DNA of 64,000 nucleotides from Oscillospiraceae bacterium (GTDB lineage: Bacteria > Bacillota > Clostridia > Oscillospirales > Oscillospiraceae). This document shows, in pieces, positions 57,488-64,000 of the stretch; positions within the stretch are counted from its first letter, which is position 1, and each line of letters begins with the position of its first letter. Location: positions 124,001 through 188,000 of the forward strand of contig JAHHRW010000002.1 in assembly GCA_020025575.1 (NCBI GenBank), written 5' to 3'. The notes under the pieces are model-generated. The model saw nothing but the letters and a program-made list of their open reading frames with translations, was not told where the DNA came from and ran no database searches. A program made the position numbers and the translations under genes.

Positions 57488-59171
57488 AAGAAAGTCGGGC
57501 TGGTGGAAAGAGGCGGTATTCTACCAAATCTATCCCAAAAGCTTTCAGGATACCAATGGGGATGGCATCGGTGATTTGAAGGGGATTCTATCACGGCTGG
57601 ATTATCTGGAGGAGCTGGGGGTTGACGGGATCTGGCTGTCCCCGGTATTTCAATCTCCTCAGGCGGATAACGGCTATGATATCTCTGATTACTGCGCAAT
57701 TGATCCCATGTTCGGCACCATGCAGGATATGGAGCATCTGATTGCAGAGGCAAAGAAACGTGGAATTTCCATTATTATGGATTTGGTGCTCAACCACAGC
57801 TCGGATGAGCATCGTTGGTTTCAGCAAGCGCTGAAAAGCAAAGACAATCCGTATCATGATTACTATGTCTGGCGGGATGGAGAAGAAAATTGCCCACCCA
57901 ACGATATGAAGGCGGTGTTCGGCGGCTCTGCTTGGACTTATGTGCCCAGCCTTGGTCAGTACTATTTCCACCAGTTTTTGGAAAAACAACCGGATCTGAA
58001 CTGGGAAAATGCCAATTTGCGGCAGGAACTTTACAAAGCCATTCGTTTCTGGGTTGACAAGGGGGTGGAAGGTTTCCGTCTTGATGTCATCGATCAGATC
58101 GCCAAAGAGCCAGATCAGAAAATTACAGCCAATGGGCCTCGCCTTCACGAATTTCTCCGGGAGCTTTCCCGGGAGGCTTTTTCCCGTGAGGGAATTGTTA
58201 CGGTTGGAGAGACTTGGAGTGCAGACATTCCCCGTGCTCAGGTTTTCAGTGCACCCGATGGCAGTGAGCTGAGCATGGTGTTTCAGTTTGAGCATATCTG
58301 CTTAGATCAGCAGGCCGGCGGAGAAAAGTGGGACATCGCACCGCTGTCGCTTCCGAGGCTCAAGGATTGCTTTTGCCGTTGGCAGCAGGGGCTGCATGAA
58401 AAGGGCTGGAACAGTCTGTTTTTGGATAATCATGATTTGCCTCGCATCGTTTCCCGTTGGGGCGATGATGGCAAGTACCGTGTCCAGTCAGCAAAAATGC
58501 TGGCAACAATGCTTCACGGTATGCAGGGAACGCCATATATCTATCAGGGCGAAGAATTGGGTATGACCAATATTCGGCTGAGCCTTGATAAATATGTGGA
58601 CCCTGAGATTCACAATGTGTTCAAGGAGCGCACGGAAAGAGGCATGGATCCTGATGAAGTGATGCAGTCCATCTGGGCGCGAGGCCGGGACAATGCGCGG
58701 ACCCCTATGCAGTGGACGGATGAGGCTTATGCCGGATTCTCGGATACAAAACCGTGGCTGCCGGTGAATGAAAATTATCATCAGGTCAATGCCCGGCAGC
58801 AGCTGAGTGACCCAGATTCGGTCTTTCACTATTATCAAAAACTGATTCAGCTTCGCAAGACATATCCCGTGTTCAGGGATGGTGATTTCACGCTGCTGTG
58901 TCCTGAGGATGAACAGATTTTCGCCTATATCCGCAGCACGCAGCATCAGCAGCTTCTGGTTATTTGCAATTTTACGGATCGGGAAGTGATATTTCAAATT
59001 CCTGAGAAGTTTGCAGATGCCCAGAAAATCATAGGAAACGATTCGGGGGAAAGCGACCATCTTCGACCATACGAGGCAAGAATGCTGCTGTGGCAGGATG
59101 CAACCGAAACCACCTGTTTAGCAAAAAAGAAAGCACATAATGATGATTTTCGCAGCATTCTGCTGATGTAG
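57465..59171 (+). CDS. malL: GH13 alpha-glucosidase, oligo-1,6-glucosidase-like
   Basis: Cytoplasmic enzyme of 568 aa. GH13 regions: IIMDLVLNHSS, GFRLDVIDQ (nucleophile Asp ~207), VGETWS (acid Glu ~249), FLDNHDLPR (Asp ~324), and the family-specific QGEELGMTN and RTPMQW. A Val directly after the nucleophile Asp is the known mark of alpha-1,6-acting members (Thr in maltases), so isomaltose-type substrates are favoured. The ATG at 57465 lies inside the previous gene with only a weak site, which points to translational coupling. An unusual Lys-rich ~20-residue tail closes the protein. Confidence 0.9.
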   Translation: MASFALDKRKSGWWKEAVFYQIYPKSFQDTNGDGIGDLKGILSRLDYLEELGVDGIWLSPVFQSPQADNGYDISDYCAIDPMFGTMQDMEHLIAEAKKRGISIIMDLVLNHSSDEHRWFQQALKSKDNPYHDYYVWRDGEENCPPNDMKAVFGGSAWTYVPSLGQYYFHQFLEKQPDLNWENANLRQELYKAIRFWVDKGVEGFRLDVIDQIAKEPDQKITANGPRLHEFLRELSREAFSREGIVTVGETWSADIPRAQVFSAPDGSELSMVFQFEHICLDQQAGGEKWDIAPLSLPRLKDCFCRWQQGLHEKGWNSLFLDNHDLPRIVSRWGDDGKYRVQSAKMLATMLHGMQGTPYIYQGEELGMTNIRLSLDKYVDPEIHNVFKERTERGMDPDEVMQSIWARGRDNARTPMQWTDEAYAGFSDTKPWLPVNENYHQVNARQQLSDPDSVFHYYQKLIQLRKTYPVFRDGDFTLLCPEDEQIFAYIRSTQHQQLLVICNFTDREVIFQIPEKFADAQKIIGNDSGESDHLRPYEARMLLWQDATETTCLAKKKAHNDDFRSILLM

Positions 59172-59218
59172 TTTGCTGGGATAATAAACATACTGATTTT
59201 CTTAAGGAGGAAAAAACA

Positions 59219-60502
59219 ATGAAAAAGTTTTTAGCGATGATGCTGGCTGGCATTATGGTAGTCGGTCTGTTTGCCGGATGCGGCGCAGCACCCACTGACG
59301 AAACACAGACCCCCGGCACGAATTCCGGTACAGTTACCACGGAGCCTGTAGCTGCTGATCCTGTTGACGTGACTCTGACTGTTTGGGGTCCTCAGGAGGA
59401 CCAGGCGGATGAAAATGGCTGGCTGCCCACCATGTGCCAGAAGTTTGCTGCTGCACATCCCGAATGGAACATCACCTGGAAGTACGGTGTTTGCTCCGAA
59501 GGTGACGCAGGTAAGAATGTAACCGCTGACCCCTCTGCAGCTGCTGATGTTTACTTTTACGCAAATGACCAGCTGGGTACGCTGATGCAGGCAAATGCAA
59601 TCGCACAGCTGGGCGGCAAGTATCTGGACGAAGTCCTTGCAGATAACTCCGATTCTATGATCGCCTCTGTTACCGGCACCGACGGCGGCGTTTATGGTGT
59701 TCCTTTCACCGCAAACACCTGGTTCATGTACTATGACAAGTCTGTCTTCTCCGAGGAAGATATTAAGAGTCTGGACACCATGCTGGAAAAGGGTAAGGTT
59801 GCCTTCCCCCTGACCAACGCCTGGTATCTGGCTTCCTTCTATGTTGCCAACGGCGGCACCCTGTTCGGCGAGAACGGCGTTGACGCTACCGCAGGCATTC
59901 AGTTCGGTGGTGAAAACGGCACTGCTGTGACCGCTTATCTGGCAAATCTGGCTGCTAACCCCAACTTTGTAAACGATGCTGATGGCGTTGGCTTGGATGG
60001 CCTGCGTAATGGCAACATCTCCGCTATCTTCTCCGGTACTTGGGATGCTGCAAATGTGCAGGAAGCTCTGGGTGAGAACTTTGGTGCTGCCCAGCTGCCC
60101 ACCATCACCCTGAACGGTGAGGCAAAGCAGCTGAAGGCATTTGCTGGCTCCAAGGCAGTTGGCGTAAACCCCAACTGCAAAAATCCTGAAGTCGCTGTTG
60201 CTCTGGCTGTATATCTGGGATCCGCCGATGCCCAGAAGGCTCACTACGAGATGCGTCAAATCATCCCCTGCGCCACTTCTGTGCTGACCGACGATGCAAT
60301 CAAGACCGACGTGGTTGCAGTGGCTCAGGGTAATACCGTTGCAAACACTGCGATTGTTCAGCCCTCTATCCCTGAGATGGGTGCTTACTGGACTCCTGCT
60401 GAATCCATGGGCAAGGCACTTGTGAACGGCGAAATCACCGCCGACAATGCTGCTGAAAAGACCGAAGCATTTGCTGCTTCTCTGAATAACGCCGGTTTGT
60501 AA
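59219..60502 (+). CDS. malE: maltodextrin ABC importer, substrate-binding lipoprotein
   Basis: Solute-binding protein of 427 aa. Lipoprotein signal with lipobox LFAGC, Cys ~21, then a Thr/Pro-rich tether and a type-1 sugar-binding fold (VTLTVWGPQEDQ, AADVYFYANDQLGTLMQ, GVPFTANTWFMYYDKS, FAGSKAVGVNPNCKNPEVA). AAGGAGG precedes the ATG. Codon use is strikingly like the ribosomal genes, so high expression is expected. It is followed by a hairpin with T5 and then the two permease genes. Binding specificity for maltodextrin is inferred from neighbours and family. Confidence 0.93.
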   Translation: MKKFLAMMLAGIMVVGLFAGCGAAPTDETQTPGTNSGTVTTEPVAADPVDVTLTVWGPQEDQADENGWLPTMCQKFAAAHPEWNITWKYGVCSEGDAGKNVTADPSAAADVYFYANDQLGTLMQANAIAQLGGKYLDEVLADNSDSMIASVTGTDGGVYGVPFTANTWFMYYDKSVFSEEDIKSLDTMLEKGKVAFPLTNAWYLASFYVANGGTLFGENGVDATAGIQFGGENGTAVTAYLANLAANPNFVNDADGVGLDGLRNGNISAIFSGTWDAANVQEALGENFGAAQLPTITLNGEAKQLKAFAGSKAVGVNPNCKNPEVAVALAVYLGSADAQKAHYEMRQIIPCATSVLTDDAIKTDVVAVAQGNTVANTAIVQPSIPEMGAYWTPAESMGKALVNGEITADNAAEKTEAFAASLNNAGL

Positions 60503-60534
60503 TTCGATTACCGCTTTCTAATCGAAGAAATGAA

Positions 60535-60571
60535 GGCGGTGGTTGGAATTACTCCAACTGCCGCCTTTTTA
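60535..60571 (+). terminator. intercistronic terminator between malE and malF
   Basis: A 13-bp stem with two G-T pairs (60535-60547 with 60553-60565), loop ATTAC, followed by T5. It probably ends most transcripts after malE and lets a fraction continue into malF-malG. Confidence 0.8.
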
Positions 60572-60594
60572 TCAAGAAAAGAGGAGATGATACC

Positions 60595-61971
60595 ATGTCA
60601 AGCCCTTTGGCAAAAAAGACGCAGTCCGATTCGCTGGCAAGTGCGCTCAAAAACGGCGGCCCGGTGATCTGGCTGTCTTGCCTTGTAATGGGTCTGGGAA
60701 ATATTGTTTGTGGACAGTTGGTTAAGGGCATTTTGTTCTTTGCAATCGAGGCAGCCACATTTTACTTTCTGCTCAGTCCGGGTGGTGGCCTTTACTGGAT
60801 CTCTATGCTTCCCAGTCTGGGTTGGCGCGAGCAGCAGAAGGTCTGGAATGAAGAAAAGTTCATTTACGAATATGTGGCAGGCGATCAGTCTCAGCTGATT
60901 CTGCTCTATGGCATTGCCTCTTTGTGCATCATTGCGGTGTTCATTCTGGTATGGCAGGCTTCTGTGCGCAGCGGGTATCAAGCAATGTGTCTGAAAAAGA
61001 GCGGAAGTCATGTGCCTGGTATCGTAGACGACATCAAGTCCCTGTTTGATGTAAACATCCACAAGCTGCTCATGGCACTGCCAACCGTTTGCCTGGCGAT
61101 CTTTACCATCCTGCCTCTGATCTATATGATGAGTATGGCGTTCACCAACTACTCAAAAGAGGGTGACCATCTGGTCTTGTTCGATTGGGTGGGGCTGTCC
61201 AACTTCTTTGCCATCTTTGACAGCGGATCGGTCATAGGAAAGCAGTTCGGGAGTGTTCTTACTTGGACACTGGTTTGGGCATTCTTTGCAACGTTCCTGA
61301 ACTTCTTCCTCGGTACGTTTATGGCAATCATCATCAACCGTCCGACCATTCGCCTAAAGGGGTTGTGGAGAGGCTGCCTGTCCATGACCATCGCAGTACC
61401 GCAGTTCGTTTCTCTGTTGGTCATTCGTTCGATGCTGCAGCCCAATGGTATTGTGAATCGGATGCTGATGAATGCATCGCTGATTCCCGCTGATGTGCCG
61501 CTGCCGTTTTTAACCAATGCCACCTGGGCGAGAATTTTGGTCATTGTGGTAAACCTCTGGGTGGGTATCCCATATACCATCATGCAGGTCACGGGTGTTT
61601 TGCAGAACATTCCGGCAGAACAGTATGAGTCTGCTAGAATAGACGGCGCAGGTGTGGTCAAGCAGTTCCGGCACATCACACTGCCATATATGCTCTTTGT
61701 ACTTACGCCGTACCTGATTACCCAGTTCACCGGTAACATCAATAACTTCAATGTGATCTATCTGCTGACCCGCGGCGAACCGCTGAGTGTGGGCAATTCT
61801 GCCGGCGAGACAGATCTGCTGGTTACCTGGCTGTATAAGCTATCGGTGGATCAGCAGAAGTACAATCTGGCGGCGGTCATCGGTATCTTTACCTTTATCG
61901 TGCTGGCGGTGGTTTCGTTGATTACATACCGGAGTACCGGATCTTATAAAGATGAGGAGGGGTTTAGATGA
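60595..61971 (+). CDS. malF: maltodextrin ABC importer, permease subunit MalF
   Basis: Membrane subunit of 458 aa. Three extra N-terminal helices (~22-130) precede the core permease domain; the ATPase-contacting EAA loop is EQYESARIDGAGVVKQFRHITLP (~342-364). Strong features of MalF are FNNFNVIY-like INNFNVIYLLT and LPYMLFVLTP. GAGGAG precedes the ATG. It overlaps malG by 4 nt. Confidence 0.93.
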   Translation: MSSPLAKKTQSDSLASALKNGGPVIWLSCLVMGLGNIVCGQLVKGILFFAIEAATFYFLLSPGGGLYWISMLPSLGWREQQKVWNEEKFIYEYVAGDQSQLILLYGIASLCIIAVFILVWQASVRSGYQAMCLKKSGSHVPGIVDDIKSLFDVNIHKLLMALPTVCLAIFTILPLIYMMSMAFTNYSKEGDHLVLFDWVGLSNFFAIFDSGSVIGKQFGSVLTWTLVWAFFATFLNFFLGTFMAIIINRPTIRLKGLWRGCLSMTIAVPQFVSLLVIRSMLQPNGIVNRMLMNASLIPADVPLPFLTNATWARILVIVVNLWVGIPYTIMQVTGVLQNIPAEQYESARIDGAGVVKQFRHITLPYMLFVLTPYLITQFTGNINNFNVIYLLTRGEPLSVGNSAGETDLLVTWLYKLSVDQQKYNLAAVIGIFTFIVLAVVSLITYRSTGSYKDEEGFR

Positions 61972-62843
61972 TGGCGAAAAAACAATCGCATTCCATTCGG
62001 AAAAGGCGGATTGCAGGGGATGTGGCCACCTATGTGTTCCTTGTAATTGTGAGCATCGTGTGGCTGATACCCTTCTTTTGGCTGATTATGCAGTCGTTCC
62101 GCGATGGCAAGGGACAGTTTATCAGCACGTTCCTACCGGAGAAATACACATTCAATAATTACAAGGCGCTGTTTACAGAGTTCAATGTTATGAACTTCCC
62201 TCGAATGTTCTTGAATACCCTGTTCATTGCCTGCTGCAGCTGCGTGATCAGCACATTCTTTGTGCTCAGCGTGTCCTACTGCACCAGCCGCCTGAAGTGG
62301 AAAATGCGCAAGCCTTATATGAACATGGCGATGATTCTGAATCTGTTCCCTGGTTTTATGTCCATGGTTGCGGTATACTTCATTCTGAAAGCTTTGGGTA
62401 TGACCGAAGGAAAGATGATTCCCTTGGCATTGATTATTGTATTCTCTGCCGGAGCGGGCAGTAACTTCTATGTGATGAAGGGTTATATGGATACCATTCC
62501 CAAGGCATTGGATGAGGCGGCAGCTTTGGATGGCTGTACCCGGTGGCAGATTTTTACCAGAATCACATTGCCGCTGTCCAAGCCTATGATCGTTTATCAG
62601 ATTATCACTTCTTTTATGGGTCCCTGGGTGGACTTCGTGTTTGCAAAGGTGATTGTGCGCACCGAGGCGAAATACTTCACGGTGTCCATCGGACTGTGGA
62701 GCATGCTCGAGAAGGAGTATGTAGATACCTGGTTTGTTCGGTTCTGTGCGGGTGCGGTTTTGGTGTCGATTCCCATTGCAGTCTTATTTATGATTACCCA
62801 GAAATTCTATCGGGAGGCCATGAGCGGCTCTGTAAAGGGATGA
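61968..62843 (+). CDS. malG: maltodextrin ABC importer, permease subunit MalG
   Basis: Membrane subunit of 291 aa with six helices and the EAA loop KALDEAAALDGCTRWQIFTRITLPLSKP (~180-207). Tandem ATG codons (61968, 61971) lie at the malF stop. FPGFMSMVAVYFILK and GPWVDFVFAKVIV are typical for MalG. No malK-type ATPase follows, so a shared ATPase elsewhere must power the importer. Confidence 0.94.
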   Translation: MMAKKQSHSIRKRRIAGDVATYVFLVIVSIVWLIPFFWLIMQSFRDGKGQFISTFLPEKYTFNNYKALFTEFNVMNFPRMFLNTLFIACCSCVISTFFVLSVSYCTSRLKWKMRKPYMNMAMILNLFPGFMSMVAVYFILKALGMTEGKMIPLALIIVFSAGAGSNFYVMKGYMDTIPKALDEAAALDGCTRWQIFTRITLPLSKPMIVYQIITSFMGPWVDFVFAKVIVRTEAKYFTVSIGLWSMLEKEYVDTWFVRFCAGAVLVSIPIAVLFMITQKFYREAMSGSVKG

Positions 62844-62847
62844 TTCC

Positions 62848-64000
62848 ATGAAGAAAATCGTGAAAGCAGTGAGTCTTTTTCTGAGTCTGATGCTTTTAGC
62901 TGGTTGTACATTGACCAATACCCAACAAAATCCATCCGTTGCAGCAACCACAGGAACGGATGGGAAAGTCCATTCCGCCACAAAGGCTGAAAAAACGGAA
63001 CAGGCTCTGACAGAAATCGCAAAGCTTGGCCAAAGTCCAGAGGATGACTACCGCGTGTGGTACGAAATCTTTGTCTATTCCTATTGCGACTCCAATGGGG
63101 ACGGAATCGGCGACATCAAGGGTATTATTTCCAAGCTGGACGAACTGGAGATGCTGGGCGTGGGTGGCATTTGGCTCATGCCCATCCACCCCAGTACATC
63201 CTATCACAAATATAATGTGACGGATTACTACGCAATCGATCCAGATTACGGAACGATGGAGGACTTTGAAACCCTAATCAAGGAATGCAGCAATAGAGGA
63301 ATCAAGATCATTATGGATCTGGTGCTGAATCATACGGGAAGTGAGCATGCTTGGTTTAAGCAGGCAGTTTCTTATTTGCAAAATCTTCCTGAGGGCGCAG
63401 AGCCGGATTTGAATGCGTGCCCCTATGTGGATTATTACAATTTTGTGCAAGCAGAAGATTGTCCAAGCGGTTACTGCCCAGTCAGCGGGGCACCCGGTTG
63501 GTTCTATGAAGGGCGTTTCAGCCATGAAATGCCGGATGTAAATTTTGGCAGTGATGCACTGCGCGGAGAGTTTGAAAAGATGATGGCCTTTTGGCTGGAT
63601 AAGGGCGTGGCTGGGTTCCGACTGGATGCGGCCAAGGAGTATTATTCGGGCAAGACCGAGGAAAATGTGCAGGTACTGCGCTGGATTCAGCAGACAGCCA
63701 CGGCAATCAAGCCCGACTGCTATCTGGTGGCAGAAGTGTGGGAAGGTTTCGATACCTTGGCACAGTATTATAAGAGCGGTATCAACAGCATTTTTAACTA
63801 TCCATTTGGAAACAACAACGGAAAAATTATCAAAGTATTGCAAGGTGCAGGAAATGCCGGCGTTGTCAGTACCTATGCAGCAGCACTGCAAAAAGCGGAT
63901 GCGGCTTACCGAAAAAACAATCCGGACTATATGGATTCGCCCTTCCTGTCGAACCATGATGTGGGACGGATTGCTGGATTTGTGGGGCGTGATCCAGAGA
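62848..64000 (+). CDS. GH13 alpha-amylase-like lipoprotein, cut by the window end
   Basis: At least 384 residues; the stop lies outside the window. A lipoprotein signal (KKIVKAVSLFLSLMLLAGC, Cys ~20) and a ~40-residue linker lead into the GH13 barrel: RVWYEIFVYSYCDSNGDGIGDIKG, IIMDLVLNHTGSEH, GFRLDAAKEYY (nucleophile Asp ~259), VAEVWEG (Glu ~296) and LSNHDVGR (Asp ~371). It should sit on the outer face of the membrane and cut starch or maltodextrin for the importer encoded just upstream, 4 nt after malG. Confidence 0.9.
   Translation, partial: MKKIVKAVSLFLSLMLLAGCTLTNTQQNPSVAATTGTDGKVHSATKAEKTEQALTEIAKLGQSPEDDYRVWYEIFVYSYCDSNGDGIGDIKGIISKLDELEMLGVGGIWLMPIHPSTSYHKYNVTDYYAIDPDYGTMEDFETLIKECSNRGIKIIMDLVLNHTGSEHAWFKQAVSYLQNLPEGAEPDLNACPYVDYYNFVQAEDCPSGYCPVSGAPGWFYEGRFSHEMPDVNFGSDALRGEFEKMMAFWLDKGVAGFRLDAAKEYYSGKTEENVQVLRWIQQTATAIKPDCYLVAEVWEGFDTLAQYYKSGINSIFNYPFGNNNGKIIKVLQGAGNAGVVSTYAAALQKADAAYRKNNPDYMDSPFLSNHDVGRIAGFVGRDPE

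Noticed and set aside
59231..60259. Minus-strand 342-codon frame across malE
   Set aside because: Antisense shadow of a codon-biased gene.

Overview
The window looks like the chromosome of an anaerobic, spore-forming Firmicute of the class Clostridia, probably a gut Oscillospirales-type organism. The reasons are a sporulation sigma factor (SigK), Gram-positive ribosomal protein forms (zinc S14 type Z, an L7Ae-like protein in front of rpsL), RemA, PrkC/Stp, CdaA/CdaR, strong AGGAGG ribosome-binding sites, and roughly 50% GC. The genus assignment is inference. No prophage, insertion sequence, CRISPR array or rRNA operon was seen.

Layout. 1-5.5 kb: a divergent promoter pair, an MsbA/BmrA-type ABC exporter, sigK, a DUF5662 gene, tRNA-Gln(CUG), and a minus-strand pair encoding an SPFH/zinc-ribbon protein and RidA. 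5.6-10.6 kb: the str operon (L7Ae-like, rpsL, rpsG, fusA, tuf), not preceded by rpoBC. 10.6-11.3 kb: a gene-free AT-rich stretch with several DnaA-box-like 9-mers, then RNase P RNA on the minus strand. 11.3-15.4 kb: murD-ispD-ispF, then a DUF3343 protein coupled to a cysteine desulfurase-like enzyme. 15.4-30.2 kb: a long housekeeping run, cdaA-cdaR-RseC-like-yicC-remA-gmk-rpoZ-priA-def-fmt-rsmB-rlmN-stp-prkC-rsgA, mostly with overlapping or near-touching genes. 30.4-46.3 kb: the S10-spc-alpha supercluster from rpsJ to rplQ, with a strong promoter and a structured leader. 46.3-64 kb: accessory metabolism.

The last region holds a GH2 beta-galactosidase, an XRE/DUF2975 pair, tRNA-Thr(GGU), plsY, and an alpha-glucan locus. 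The locus has a type I pullulanase, a LacI-type regulator, a GH133-type debranching enzyme, an oligo-1,6-glucosidase-like GH13 enzyme, a maltodextrin ABC importer (binding lipoprotein plus two permeases, no ATPase in the window) and a secreted GH13 lipoprotein cut by the window end. A simple reading is that the surface amylase shortens alpha-glucan, the importer brings in maltodextrins, the cytoplasmic enzymes remove branches and terminal glucose, and the LacI protein controls the set through an exact 15-bp motif found twice, inverted, in the divergent intergenic region.

Most of the window is conserved and well understood. The items most worth a second look are the DnaA-box-like cluster between tuf and rnpB, the 15-bp operator pair of the LacI gene, the structured leader of the S10 operon, the DUF3343/cysteine desulfurase couple, and the intercistronic terminator that separates the binding-protein gene from its permease genes.
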